This document shows, one piece after another, positions 54,812 through 63,937 of a DNA stretch of 64,000 bases. Under the pieces are notes generated by a model. It was not told where the DNA came from. It saw only the letters and a program-made list of their open reading frames with translations, and made no database searches. Within the stretch, counting starts at the first letter, position 1. Each line of letters opens with the position of its first letter. Made by a program: the position numbers and the translations under genes. Source of the DNA: Pseudokineococcus marinus (lineage in GTDB: Bacteria; Actinomycetota; Actinomycetes; Actinomycetales; Quadrisphaeraceae); assembly GCF_037482405.1 (NCBI RefSeq), contig NZ_JBBHZZ010000006.1:62001-126000 (forward strand), in the 5' to 3' direction.

Positions 54812-55585
54812 CGCGGGAGCTCCCCCGACGCCCAGGGCCGCGGGACGGCGAGGCGCGACGGCCCCCACGGCCGGGGCGGCGCCCCGGCGACCGCGGTGCG
54901 CGACGGCGCCCTGGCCACGGCGGTCTCGGTCGTGCTCTGCACCGGGCTCGTCGTGCTCGGCGGCATGGCCGCGAGCGCCCACCTCGCCGTGCTGGCGGGC
55001 GTGGGCCTGGTGGGCGCCGCGGCGGTGGCGGTCGGCTCGCGGCGCGACCGCTGGAGCGGGCCGGCGGACCGGGTCACCCTCGGCCGCACCGTCCTCGTCG
55101 GTGGGAGCGCGACCGTCGTCGTCCTCGCGCTGCTCGGCGACCTGCCGCCGCGGTCGTGGTGGCTGCTGGCGCTCGCAGCCCCGGCGGCGCTGCTCGACGC
55201 CGTCGACGGCGCGGTGGCACGCCGCACGGGAACCGCGACCCCCGCCGGCGCCCGCCTGGACATGGAGGTCGACGCCGCGCTGCTGCTCGTCCTGTCCGTG
55301 GCGCTCGGCCCGGTCGTGGGCTGGTGGGTCCTCGGCGTCGGCCTGATGCGCTACGGGTTCATCCTCGCCGGGCGGCTGCGACCCCGCCTGCGACAGCCGC
55401 TGCCGTACAGCCTCTTCCGTCGCGCCGTGGCGGCCGCGCAGGCGGCCGTGCTCGTCACCGCGCTCGCGCCGGTCGTGCCCGTGCCGCTGGCGGCGGGAGC
55501 GTGCGCCGCGGCGCTGGCGCTGCTCGCCGTCTCGTTCGGGCGGGACGTCGCGGCGCTGGAGCGGCGCGGGCGCGCCCGCGGCTGA
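54803..55585 (+). CDS. CDP-alcohol phosphatidyltransferase family protein
   Basis: A 260-residue integral membrane enzyme. The family signature DG-x2-AR-x8-G-x3-D-x3-D is complete: DGAVARRTGTATPAGARLD followed by MEVD, at about residues 142-165. Six hydrophobic segments are predicted. The enzyme would move a phosphatidyl (or similar) group from a CDP-alcohol to an acceptor with a hydroxyl group. The acceptor is unknown. The GTG at 54803 is used because an earlier ATG at 54779 would overlap the opposing gene. Confidence 0.88.
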   Translation: MTLRGSSPDAQGRGTARRDGPHGRGGAPATAVRDGALATAVSVVLCTGLVVLGGMAASAHLAVLAGVGLVGAAAVAVGSRRDRWSGPADRVTLGRTVLVGGSATVVVLALLGDLPPRSWWLLALAAPAALLDAVDGAVARRTGTATPAGARLDMEVDAALLLVLSVALGPVVGWWVLGVGLMRYGFILAGRLRPRLRQPLPYSLFRRAVAAAQAAVLVTALAPVVPVPLAAGACAAALALLAVSFGRDVAALERRGRARG

Positions 55586-55629
55586 CGGACGACCGCCGCC
55601 GTCGAGGAGCGGGCGGGACGCCCGCACGC

Positions 55630-56184
55630 TCAGGAGCCGCTGAGCTGGTCGGCGAGCGCGCCCCAGCGCGGCCCGACCCCGCGCAGCACGGCGGTGCGGC
55701 GCTCGTCGACCTCCCCAGCCCCCTCGTCCCCGGCCCCCTCGTCCCCGGCCCCGTCGACCCCGGCGCCTGCGACCCCGGCCGCCGCGTCGGCGTCCTCGCG
55801 GTGGAGGTCGACCTCGAGCCGGTCAGCGGCGAGGTGCTCGACGAGGCCGCGCCCCCACTCGACGACGACGACGGACGCCTCGAGGTCGGCGTCGAGGTCG
55901 AGGTCGTCGAGCTCGAGGGCGTCGCCGAGGCGGTAGGCGTCGACGTGGACGAGCGCGGGACCGCCGACGAGCGAGGGGTGGACGCGGGCGATGAGGAAGG
56001 TCGGCGACGTCACCGGCCCCCGGACGCCGAGGCCGTCGGCCAGCGCCTGGGTGAGCGTCGTCTTGCCCGCCCCGAGGTCGCCGGAGAGCACGAGCAGGTC
56101 GCCGCCCCGCACGAGCGCGCCGAGCCGGCGGCCGAGGGCGCGCGTCTCCTCCGCCGTGCCCAGCTCGACGCGGACCTCGCTCAC
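55630..56184 (-). CDS. tsaE: tRNA threonylcarbamoyladenosine ATPase TsaE
   Basis: An ATPase that supports turnover of the t6A complex. The 184-aa protein has the P-loop LSGDLGAGKTTLTQALADGL near residue 36, VTSPTFLIARVHP, HVDAYRLGDALELDDLDLD and VVVVEWGRGLVEHL. Its C-terminus carries low-complexity GAGDE repeats. The GTG overlaps the alpha/beta hydrolase stop by four bases. It is separated from tsaB by seven genes. Confidence 0.95.
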   Translation of the reverse strand: MSEVRVELGTAEETRALGRRLGALVRGGDLLVLSGDLGAGKTTLTQALADGLGVRGPVTSPTFLIARVHPSLVGGPALVHVDAYRLGDALELDDLDLDADLEASVVVVEWGRGLVEHLAADRLEVDLHREDADAAAGVAGAGVDGAGDEGAGDEGAGEVDERRTAVLRGVGPRWGALADQLSGS

Positions 56185-57353
56185 GCGCGCTCCGCCGCCG
56201 GCGGCACGAGGGCCGCCGGCTGCGCCCGGTCGTGCGCCACCACGCGGGCGGCGCGCGCCAGCAGGTGCTCGACGGCGTCCTGCACGACCTCGGGGTGCTC
56301 GAGCGGGACGAGGTGCCCGGCGTCGCGGACGACGACGTGCTCGGCGCCGGGCAGCCGCCGGACGATCTCGTCGCTGTGGGAGGGCGGCGTCAGCAGGTCG
56401 TGGTCGCCGACGAGGACGAGCACCTCCCCGCCGGCCAGCGCGCTGAGCGCCTCGGCCTTGTCGTGGCGGTCGAAGGCGGGGAAGAAGTCGTCGATGACCT
56501 CGACGCTCGTGCCGGCGATCATCTGCGCGGTGAAGTCGACGACGTCCTGGGGCACGTCCGAGGCGTAGGACCAGTGCCGCACGAGCAGCGTCTCGAGGTC
56601 GCCGCCGAGGGTGCGGGTCCGCTCGACGAGGCCGGACCGCCGCGCCAGCAGCCCCAGCGCCGTGGGCGCGACGCGGCGCAGGGCCGGCGCGAGGGCCGCG
56701 AGCCCGTAGTCGTTGGCGGACATGCCGCCCGCGCTCGTGCTGATGAGCGCCGTCCCGACGACGCGCTCCGCGACGAGCTCGGGCGACCGGGCGGCGAGCG
56801 CCATGACGGCCATGCCGCCCATCGAGTGCCCGAGCAGCACGAGCGGCCCCCCGGGGCAGGTGGCGGCGAGGACGTCGGCGAGGTCCTCGCCGACCTGGTC
56901 GATCGTCGCGGAGCCGCGGGGACCGCGCTCGGAGCGCCCGTGGCCGCGCTGGTCCCACAGGACGAGCCGGTACCGGCCGCGCAGGGCGAGGCGCTGCACG
57001 TGCCAGAAGTCGAGGTTGAGCCCGTACCCGTGGCTGAGGACGACGGTGGGCCGGTGCTCGGCGGCCGCCGCGGCGCGCTCCTCCTCGGGGAGCTCGTCGA
57101 CCTCGACGTGCAGCTGGGTCCCGTCGCCGGCCCGGACGACGAGGGGGCGGCCGGTCAGCGAGCCGAGCGGCACCTCGCGCCGCGGGGGCCGGGCGCCGGG
57201 CAGGGGCAGGAGGGGGCGCCCGACGACGAGGCGCTCGGCGCCGAGCCCGAGGGCGGCGCCCGCGCCCGCGGCCGCGAGACCGGCTCCGAGGGCGAGCAGG
57301 CGCAGCCCTCCGGCCGCACCGGCCGCGCCGGGCAGGGGCAGGAGGGGGCTCAC
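56181..57353 (-). CDS. Alpha/beta hydrolase
   Basis: A 390-residue protein with an N-terminal hydrophobic segment (AGGLRLLALGAGLAAAGAGA, residues about 14-33), perhaps a membrane anchor, and an alpha/beta hydrolase domain. The nucleophile elbow is LLGHSMGGMAVM, the acid GDHDLLTP and the catalytic His AGHLVPLEHP; HGYGLNLDFW forms the oxyanion region. The substrate is unknown. It sits between alr and tsaE with four-base overlaps on both sides, a common actinobacterial order. Confidence 0.9.
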   Translation of the reverse strand: MSPLLPLPGAAGAAGGLRLLALGAGLAAAGAGAALGLGAERLVVGRPLLPLPGARPPRREVPLGSLTGRPLVVRAGDGTQLHVEVDELPEEERAAAAAEHRPTVVLSHGYGLNLDFWHVQRLALRGRYRLVLWDQRGHGRSERGPRGSATIDQVGEDLADVLAATCPGGPLVLLGHSMGGMAVMALAARSPELVAERVVGTALISTSAGGMSANDYGLAALAPALRRVAPTALGLLARRSGLVERTRTLGGDLETLLVRHWSYASDVPQDVVDFTAQMIAGTSVEVIDDFFPAFDRHDKAEALSALAGGEVLVLVGDHDLLTPPSHSDEIVRRLPGAEHVVVRDAGHLVPLEHPEVVQDAVEHLLARAARVVAHDRAQPAALVPPAAERA

Positions 57354-58600
57354 GCGCGCCCCCCGGACGCGGCGGCGGCGACGGCGGTGCCGGGGCCTCC
57401 GACGACGCCGGCGGTGCCGACGTGCACCCTCGGCACCCGGGCGCCGATGCGCGTGACGACCTCGTACGCGATCGTGCCGGCGGCGTCGGCCCAGTCCTGG
57501 GCGGTGGGGCCGCCGTCCGCGCCCGTGCCGAAGACCTCGACCTCGTCGCCGGCGCGGACCGCCCGGGCGGCGTCGTCGTCGCCGAGGTCGAGGACGACCT
57601 GGTCCATGCAGACGCGGCCCGCGACGGCGTACCGGCGCCCGCGCAGGGCCACCGGGCCCCGCCCGCTGGCGTGGCGGGGCAGACCGTCGCCGTAGCCGAG
57701 CGGCACGAGCGCGAGGCGCGCGCGGCCCGCCGTCACGTGGTGGTGGCCGTAGGAGACGCCCTCCCCCGGGCCGACCTCCTTGACCAGGGCGAGCCGCGCG
57801 CGCAGCGACATCGCGGGCACGAGCCCGAGGTCGGCGGACGAGAAGCGCTCCGGGGCGGGCGAGACGCCGTAGACGGCGACGCCGGGGCGGACGAGGTCGA
57901 GGCGCGCCGCGGGGTGGGCGAGCAGCCCCGAGGACGCGGCGAGGTGGCGCAGCGGGGGGCGGACGCCGAGGCGCGCCGCCACGGCGACCGCGTCGTGCAG
58001 GCGCTCGACCTGGGCGAGCGTCAGCGCGTCGGAGGCCTCGTCGTCGGCGGAGGCCAGGTGGGACCACACGGCGACGACCTCGAGGGCGCCCTCGGCCTGG
58101 GCGGCCGCGGCGGCGCGCACGACGTCGGGCCAGTCCCGCGCCGTCGCACCGCCCCGGGACAGCCCGGTGTCGACCTTGAGGTGGACCCGCGCGGTCCGCC
58201 CGGTGCGGCGCGCCGCGTCGACGAGGGCCTCCACCGCCCAGACGGCGGAGGCCGAGAGGTCGACGTCGGCCGCGACCGCGGGCGCGAGGTCCTGCCCGGG
58301 CACGACGAGCCAGGCGAGGACGGGGGCGGTGACACCGGCGGCGCGCAGCTCGAGGGCCTCCGCCAGGTGGGCGACGCCGAGCCACGTGGCGCCCCCGGCC
58401 AGGGCGGCGCGGGCGCACGGCACCATCCCGTGCCCGTAGCCGTCGGCCTTGACGACCGCCATGACGGCCGCCCCCGCGGCGCGCCCCCGCAGGACGTCCG
58501 CGTTGGCGGCGACGGCGTCGAGGTCGACGACCGCGCGCGCGGGCAGCGCGTCGCCCATGTCGTCGGCCGGCGCGGTCGCAGCGGCAGCGGGGGTCGTCAT
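57350..58600 (-). CDS. alr: Alanine racemase
   Basis: Makes D-alanine for peptidoglycan with PLP. The 416-aa protein has the PLP lysine in VMAVVKADGYGHGMVPCA near residue 50, the second catalytic Tyr in GEGVSYGHHHVTAGRARLAL, RPGVAVYGVSPA and CMDQVVLDLGD. Normal length plus a short N-terminal extension. The ATG at 58600 lacks a clear RBS. It heads an alr-hydrolase-tsaE operon. Confidence 0.96.
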   Translation of the reverse strand: MTTPAAAATAPADDMGDALPARAVVDLDAVAANADVLRGRAAGAAVMAVVKADGYGHGMVPCARAALAGGATWLGVAHLAEALELRAAGVTAPVLAWLVVPGQDLAPAVAADVDLSASAVWAVEALVDAARRTGRTARVHLKVDTGLSRGGATARDWPDVVRAAAAAQAEGALEVVAVWSHLASADDEASDALTLAQVERLHDAVAVAARLGVRPPLRHLAASSGLLAHPAARLDLVRPGVAVYGVSPAPERFSSADLGLVPAMSLRARLALVKEVGPGEGVSYGHHHVTAGRARLALVPLGYGDGLPRHASGRGPVALRGRRYAVAGRVCMDQVVLDLGDDDAARAVRAGDEVEVFGTGADGGPTAQDWADAAGTIAYEVVTRIGARVPRVHVGTAGVVGGPGTAVAAAASGGRA

Positions 58601-58737
58601 CGCCGTCCAGTCTCGCACCGCGCGGCCCGCGCGTCCGGCAGGCGCCGGGGGCACGGGTCGGGGACCAGGAGCTCGAGGAGGACGGGCCCCGGCGTTCGGT
58701 GTCACGGGGGCGGGGCACCGGGGCGGGGACCGGCGCC

Positions 58738-60300
58738 TCAGCCCCGCGGCACGTCGACGAGGAGCGCGGTGAGGACCTCGGGCAGCGCGTGGAGCACCGC
58801 CTCGGCGTGCAGCGGGCCGCCCCCGGACGCGGCGTGCGCCGCGAGCCCGTGGACGGCGGCGCCGACCGCGCCGGCGTCGCGGGGCGCCAGCCCGAGCGCG
58901 GCGAGCGCGCCGACGACGCCCGCCAGCACGTCGCCGCTGCCGGCCGTCGCGAGCCACGGCGTGCCGTCGGCCTGCGCCCGGACCGGCGGGCGCGGGCCCC
59001 CGCCCTCCCCGTCCGGGTCGACGACGAGCGTCGTGGAGCCCTTGAGCAGCACGACGACGCCGGACGCGTCCACCGCGCGCCGGGCGTGCTCGAGGGGGCG
59101 TGCCTGCACGTCCGCCCGGGTGCAGTCGTGCCCGAGGAGGCCGAGGAAGCGGACGAGCTCCCCGGCGTGCGGGACGACGAGCGTGCCCGCGCTCCCCCGC
59201 TCACCCTCCTCGAGGGCGGTGACGAGGGCGGGCAGCGCACCGGCGTCGACGACGCACGGGACGTCTTGGGCGAGCGCCTCGCGGACGTGCTCGCCCTGGC
59301 CCTCGTCGTCGGGGTCCACCCCGGGGCCGAGGAGCCAGGCCTGCACGCGGCCGGGGCCGGGCACGACCTCGGGCCAGCGGGCGCGCACGAGATCGGTCGG
59401 GGGCGTCGGGCCGAGGTAGCGCACCATGCCCGCGCCGGCGCGCACGGCGGCGCCCGTCGAGAGCACCGCCGCGCCGGTGAAGGTCGCGCCGCCCGCGACG
59501 ACCCCGAGCACGCCGCGGGAGTACTTGTCGCTCTCCCCGTCCGGGCGCGGCCAGAGGGCGGCGAGCTCGCGCGCCCCCAGGCGCTCGACGACCGGCTCGC
59601 CCAGGTCGCCGAGGCCGATCGGCGCGACGACGACGCGCCCGGCGAGCGCCGACGCCGGGGGCAGCAGGAGGGCGGGCTTGGCCGTGCCGAAGGTGACGGT
59701 GACGTCGGCGCGGACCGCCGCGGCCGTCCCGCTCCCCCCTCCCCCGCTCGCGGCCGCAGGCGCAGGCGCAGACGCGGGCGGCAGGGCGCCGGTGGTGACG
59801 TCGACGCCGCTGGGCACGTCGACGGCGACGACGCGCGCGGAGGAGCGGGCCGCCGCTCCCGCGAGCGCCGCCGCGGCACCGCGCAGGCCGGGACGGCCGC
59901 CGACGCCGAGCAGCCCGTCGACGACGACGTCCGCCCCCGCGACGGCGGCCAGGCCCACCTCGCCCGCGCCGTCCTCGACGACGCGCCCGCCCGCGGCGCG
60001 CAGGGCGGCGAGGCCGGGTCCGTGGGCGCGCTCCGCGGCCAGCAGCGCCGTCACCGCCGCGCCGCGGCGCGCCAGGAGGGCCCCCGCGTGCAGCGCGTCG
60101 CCGCCGTTGGTCCCCGAGCCGACGAGGAGCACCGCGCGGGAGCCGTAGACCCGCCCGGCCGCGGCGCGCAGCTCGGAGCCGACGACGCCGGCCAGCGCCG
60201 CGGAGGCGCGCTCGACGAGGGTCACGAGCCCTCCGGGGAGGCCGGCGGCGGCCGCCTGCTCGGCGGCGCGGACCGCCTCGACGTCGTGGGCGCTGGTCAT
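58738..60300 (-). CDS. nnr: Bifunctional NAD(P)H-hydrate epimerase/dehydratase
   Basis: Repairs hydrated NADH and NADPH. The 520-aa protein joins an epimerase half (about residues 1-225: LLVGSGTNGGDALHAGALLA, DVVVDGLLGVGGRPGL) and an ADP-dependent dehydratase half of the ribokinase-like fold (about 240-515: KYSRGVLGVVAGGATFTGAA, LLKGSTTLVV, GSGDVLAGVVGALAALGL). The ATG at 60300 has ggag nearby. It is downstream of acpS, the usual order in actinobacteria. Confidence 0.95.
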   Translation of the reverse strand: MTSAHDVEAVRAAEQAAAAGLPGGLVTLVERASAALAGVVGSELRAAAGRVYGSRAVLLVGSGTNGGDALHAGALLARRGAAVTALLAAERAHGPGLAALRAAGGRVVEDGAGEVGLAAVAGADVVVDGLLGVGGRPGLRGAAAALAGAAARSSARVVAVDVPSGVDVTTGALPPASAPAPAAASGGGGSGTAAAVRADVTVTFGTAKPALLLPPASALAGRVVVAPIGLGDLGEPVVERLGARELAALWPRPDGESDKYSRGVLGVVAGGATFTGAAVLSTGAAVRAGAGMVRYLGPTPPTDLVRARWPEVVPGPGRVQAWLLGPGVDPDDEGQGEHVREALAQDVPCVVDAGALPALVTALEEGERGSAGTLVVPHAGELVRFLGLLGHDCTRADVQARPLEHARRAVDASGVVVLLKGSTTLVVDPDGEGGGPRPPVRAQADGTPWLATAGSGDVLAGVVGALAALGLAPRDAGAVGAAVHGLAAHAASGGGPLHAEAVLHALPEVLTALLVDVPRG

Positions 60301-60360
60301 CGGGGCTCCTGCGGGTCGACGGCGGGGCCGGTGGGGACAGAGCTGGCGGGGGCGGGACTG

Positions 60361-60420
60361 GCGAGGGCGGTGCGGGCGAGGGCGGGGCGGGCGAGGGTGG
60401 GGCGGGCGAGGGTGGGGCGA
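60361..60420. repeat. 15-bp tandem repeat, four copies
   Basis: Four units of gcgagggtggggcgg type between acpS and nnr. A second set of 15-bp units (gtgcgtcgggcccgg) lies beside it inside the acpS 3' end. Confidence 0.9.
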
Positions 60421-60447
60421 GGGCGCGCTGCCGCTGGGCCTCGCCGC

Positions 60448-60996
60448 TCAGGACGGGTGCGTCGGGTCCGGGTGCGTCGGGCCCGGGTGCGTCGGGCCCG
60501 GGCGGGGCGGCGCCGGCTGGGGAGGCAGGACGTCCGGCGTCGTGGGGAGGCGGGGCGGGGCGCCGAGGACGCGCTCGGCGACGACGAAGGCCGTCGCGAT
60601 GCCGGCGTCGTGGGAGAGGGACACGTGCACGGCCCCGACCCCCAGGGCGGCCGCCCGCTCCGCGACGGTGCCGCGCATCTCCACCCACGGCGCGCCGTGC
60701 TCGCCGCGGTGCACGCGAGCGTCCCGCCAGCGCATCCCCGGCGGCGCACCGAGGGCCTTGGCGAGGGCCTCCTTGGCCGCGAAGCGCGCGGCCAGCGAGC
60801 GCGCGGGCAGGTCCGCCTCGTCGGGGTCGAAGAGGCGCGCGCGCAGCGCGGCCCCCCCGCGGTCGAGCACCGCGGTGAAGCGCTCGACGCCGACGACGTC
60901 CACGCCCACCCCCACGACGCCCCCGCCACCCACGACGCCCCCGCCACCGAGGCCCGCGCCGGCCGCACCGCCGAGGGGGAGGCCGCCCGCCGTCAC
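60448..60996 (-). CDS. acpS: Holo-[acyl-carrier-protein] synthase
   Basis: Transfers phosphopantetheine from CoA to acyl carrier protein. The 182-aa product has the metal-binding Asp in VGVGVDVVGVERF and the second motif in RFAAKEALAKALGAP, with VSLSHDAGIATAFVVAE near the end of the domain. The start at 60996 (7 bases after glmS) gives a Gly-rich leader of about 28 residues; a GTG nearer the domain is also possible. The tail has THPGP/THPDP repeats from 15-bp DNA units and is not part of the family fold. Confidence 0.93.
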   Translation of the reverse strand: MTAGGLPLGGAAGAGLGGGGVVGGGGVVGVGVDVVGVERFTAVLDRGGAALRARLFDPDEADLPARSLAARFAAKEALAKALGAPPGMRWRDARVHRGEHGAPWVEMRGTVAERAAALGVGAVHVSLSHDAGIATAFVVAERVLGAPPRLPTTPDVLPPQPAPPRPGPTHPGPTHPDPTHPS

Positions 60997-61003
60997 GACC
61001 GGC

Positions 61004-62890
61004 TCACTCGACGGTGACGGACTTGGCCAGGTTGCGCGGCTGGTCGACGTCGAGGCCCTTGGCCGCGGCCAGCTCGGCGGCGAAGACCTGCAGCGGCACG
61101 ACGGTCAGCAGCGGCATGAGCAGCGGCGGGCACGCCGGGACGCGGATGACCTCCTCCGCGAAGGGGACGACGCCCTCGTCGCCCTCCTCGGCGATGACGA
61201 GGGTGCGGGCGCCGCGGGCCCGGATCTCCTGGATGTTGGAGACGACCTTGCCGTGGAGGCCGTGCGGGCTGCTCGGCGGCGGGACGACGACGAAGACGGG
61301 CTGCCCGGCGTCGATGAGCGCGATGGGGCCGTGCTTGAGCTCTCCCGCGGCGAAGCCCTCGGCGTGGATGTACGCCAGCTCCTTGAGCTTGAGGGCGCCC
61401 TCGAGCGCCACCGGGTAGCCGACGTGGCGCCCGAGGAAGAGGACGGACCGGGAGTCGGCCATGAAGCGGGCGATCTCGCGGACGCGCTCGAGCCCGTCGA
61501 GCACCTGCTGCACCTTGTCGGGCATGGCGTGGAGGTCCTCGAGGACCTCCTTGACGAGCTCGGGGGACGCCGTGCCGCGCAGCGCGCCGAGGTAGAGGCC
61601 GAGCAGGTAGCACGCCGTGATCTGGGCGAGGAAGGCCTTCGTCGAGGCGACGGCGATCTCCGGGCCCGCGTGCGTGTAGAGGACGGCGTCGGACTCGCGC
61701 GGGATGGTCGCGCCGTTGGTGTTGCAGATCGACACCGTGCGCGCACCGAGCTCGCGGGCGTGGCGCACGGCCATGAGCGTGTCCATCGTCTCGCCGGACT
61801 GGGAGATGGAGACGACGAGGGTCCGCTCGTCCACGACGGGGTCGCGGTAGCGGAACTCGTGGGCGTACTCGACCTCCACGGGGATCCGGCACCAGTGCTC
61901 GACGGCGTACTTGGCGACCTGCCCCGCGTACGAGGAGGTGCCGCAGGAGATGACGACGACCTTGTCGACCGCGGCGAGCTCCTCGGTCGAGATGCGGACC
62001 TCGTCGAGGACGAGCCGGCCCTCGGCGTCGCTGCGGCCGAGCAGGGTGTCGGCGACGGCGCGGGGCTGCTCGTCGATCTCCTTGGCCATGAAGGACGGGT
62101 AGCCGCCCTTCTCGGCGGCCTCGACGTCCCAGTCGACGTGGAAGGGCGAGCCCTCGACGGGCTCGCCGTCGAAGGTCGTGATGGTCGCCCCCTCCGCCGT
62201 GATGGTGACGACCTCGTCCTGCCCGAGGGCGAGGGCGTCGCGCGTGCGGCCGATGAAGGCGGCGACGTCGGAGCCGAGGAAGGTCTCGCCCTCGCCGAGG
62301 CCGACGACGAGCGGGGAGCTCCGCCGGGCGCCCACGACGGTGCTCGGGTCGCCGGAGCGGACGGCGAGGAGCGTGAAGGCCCCCTCGAGGCGGCGGCACG
62401 TGCGGCGCAGCGCCTCCGCCAGGGCCTCGCCGCCGTCGAGGCCCTCGCCGCGCACGGCCGCGACGTGGCCGGCGAGGACGTGGGCGGCGACCTCGGTGTC
62501 GGTCTCGGAGGCCAGCTCGACGCCCTTCGCCTCCAGCTCGGCGCGCAGCGCGGCGAAGTTCTCGATGATGCCGTTGTGGATGACGGCGACCTCGTCGTCG
62601 CCGCTGCCCGCGAGGTGGGGGTGGGCGTTGGCGTCGGTGGGACCGCCGTGGGTGGCCCACCGGGTGTGGCCGATGCCCGTGGACGCCGGCTCCAGCGGGG
62701 CGGCCTCGAGCAGGGCCCGGAGGTTGGCCAGCTTGCCGGCCTTCTTGCGCGTGGCGAGCCCGCCCGGCCCCGCCAGCGCGACGCCCGCGGAGTCGTAGCC
62801 GCGGTACTCCAGCCGCGCGAGGCCGTCGACGACGACGTCCAGCGCCCCCCCGCTGCCCGGCGCTCCGACGTAGCCCACGATCCCGCACAT
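61004..62890 (-). CDS. glmS: Glutamine-fructose-6-phosphate aminotransferase (isomerising)
   Basis: Makes glucosamine-6-phosphate, the first step to UDP-GlcNAc. The 628-aa protein starts MCGIVGYVGAPGSGGALDVV, so Cys2 becomes the nucleophile after Met removal. It has RLEYRGYDSAGVAL, TRWATHGGPTDANAHPH and two SIS domains (VVISCGTSSYAGQVAKYAVE, VSISQSGETMDTLMAVRHA, GRHVGYPVALEGALKLKELA) and ends AKSVTVE. The ATG at 62890 follows TACGCT (complement 62898-62903) by 7 bases, so it is leaderless and a glmS ribozyme leader is excluded. Confidence 0.97.
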   Translation of the reverse strand: MCGIVGYVGAPGSGGALDVVVDGLARLEYRGYDSAGVALAGPGGLATRKKAGKLANLRALLEAAPLEPASTGIGHTRWATHGGPTDANAHPHLAGSGDDEVAVIHNGIIENFAALRAELEAKGVELASETDTEVAAHVLAGHVAAVRGEGLDGGEALAEALRRTCRRLEGAFTLLAVRSGDPSTVVGARRSSPLVVGLGEGETFLGSDVAAFIGRTRDALALGQDEVVTITAEGATITTFDGEPVEGSPFHVDWDVEAAEKGGYPSFMAKEIDEQPRAVADTLLGRSDAEGRLVLDEVRISTEELAAVDKVVVISCGTSSYAGQVAKYAVEHWCRIPVEVEYAHEFRYRDPVVDERTLVVSISQSGETMDTLMAVRHARELGARTVSICNTNGATIPRESDAVLYTHAGPEIAVASTKAFLAQITACYLLGLYLGALRGTASPELVKEVLEDLHAMPDKVQQVLDGLERVREIARFMADSRSVLFLGRHVGYPVALEGALKLKELAYIHAEGFAAGELKHGPIALIDAGQPVFVVVPPPSSPHGLHGKVVSNIQEIRARGARTLVIAEEGDEGVVPFAEEVIRVPACPPLLMPLLTVVPLQVFAAELAAAKGLDVDQPRNLAKSVTVE

Positions 62891-62995
62891 GGCCGCCAGC
62901 GTAGGTGCGCCCACCCGTCGCCCCGGCGCCCGACGCACCCTGGTGACCGGTGCACGTGCGGGGACGGTCGGCTCCGGCTGGCACCATCGGCGCCC

Positions 62996-63937
62996 GTGGC
63001 CGCCGACTCCTCCCCCTACGTCGAGCTCGACCGGGACGCCTGGAGCGCCCTCGCGCCGGCCACCCCCCTGCGGCTGACGCAGGAGGACCTCGAGAGCCTG
63101 CGGGGCCTCGGCGAGCCGATCGACCTCGCCGAGGTGGAGGAGGTCTACCTGCCGCTGTCGCGGCTCGTGCAGCTGTACGTCGGCGCGGCGCGCTCCCTGC
63201 ACGCGGCGCGCGCCGAGTTCCTCGGCGAGCGCACGGCCCCGACGCCCTTCGTCGTCGGGGTCGCCGGCTCGGTGGCGGTCGGGAAGTCGACGACGGCGCG
63301 CGTCCTGCGCGAGCTCCTCGCCCGGTGGCCGGGGACCCCGCGCGTCGAGCTCGTCACCACCGACGGCTTCCTGCACCCCAACGCCGAGCTGGAGCGGCGG
63401 GGGCTGCTGCAGCGCAAGGGCTTCCCCGAGTCCTACGACCGGCGGGCGCTCCTGCGCTTCGTCCAGGCCGTGAAGTCGGGGGCGGAGGAGGTCCGGGCCC
63501 CGCTCTACAGCCACCTCGTCTACGACATCGTGCCCGGCGCCGAGGTCGTCGTCCGCCGGCCGGACGTCCTCCTCGTCGAGGGGCTCAACGTCCTGCAGCC
63601 GGCCCGCCCCCGCGCCGACGGCCGGCAGGGGCTCGCCGTCAGCGACTTCTTCGACTTCACCATCTACGTCGACGCCCGCACCACCGACGTCCGCAGCTGG
63701 TACGTCCAGCGCTTCCTGCGCCTGCGGGAGACGGCCTTCAGCCGGCCCGAGTCCTACTTCCGCCGCTTCGCGGGACTCTCCGACGAGCAGGCGGAGGCCC
63801 TCGCCCTGGAGATCTGGGGCGCCGTCAACGAGCCGAACCTCGTCGAGAACGTGCTCCCGACGCGCGGGCGCGCCTCGCTCGTGCTCACCAAGGACGCCGA
63901 CCACACCGTGCGGCGGGTGCGGCTCCGCAAGGTCTGA
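62996..63937 (+). CDS. coaA: Pantothenate kinase (type I)
   Basis: Phosphorylates pantothenate, the first step of CoA synthesis. The 313-aa protein has the opening SPYVELDRDAWSAL, the P-loop GVAGSVAVGKSTTARVL, TTDGFLHPNAELERRGLLQR, FPESYDRRALLRFV and the end of the fold (DHTVRRVRLRKV). The GTG at 62996 follows CACCAT by 8 bases, a possible variant -10. It is divergent from glmS. Past its stop, 63938-64000 shows nothing I can name. Confidence 0.96.
   Translation: MAADSSPYVELDRDAWSALAPATPLRLTQEDLESLRGLGEPIDLAEVEEVYLPLSRLVQLYVGAARSLHAARAEFLGERTAPTPFVVGVAGSVAVGKSTTARVLRELLARWPGTPRVELVTTDGFLHPNAELERRGLLQRKGFPESYDRRALLRFVQAVKSGAEEVRAPLYSHLVYDIVPGAEVVVRRPDVLLVEGLNVLQPARPRADGRQGLAVSDFFDFTIYVDARTTDVRSWYVQRFLRLRETAFSRPESYFRRFAGLSDEQAEALALEIWGAVNEPNLVENVLPTRGRASLVLTKDADHTVRRVRLRKV

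Noticed and set aside
54779..55585. Start of the CDP-alcohol phosphatidyltransferase at 54779
   Set aside because: It would run into the opposing gene's first codons, and the GTG at 54803 fits the divergent leaderless layout.
62891..62995. glmS ribozyme or riboswitch leader
   Set aside because: A -10 box ends 7 bases before the glmS ATG, so there is no leader to hold one.
60542..63937. 1131-codon frame ending in coaA
   Set aside because: Only its last 313 codons are CoaA; the rest is antisense to acpS and glmS.
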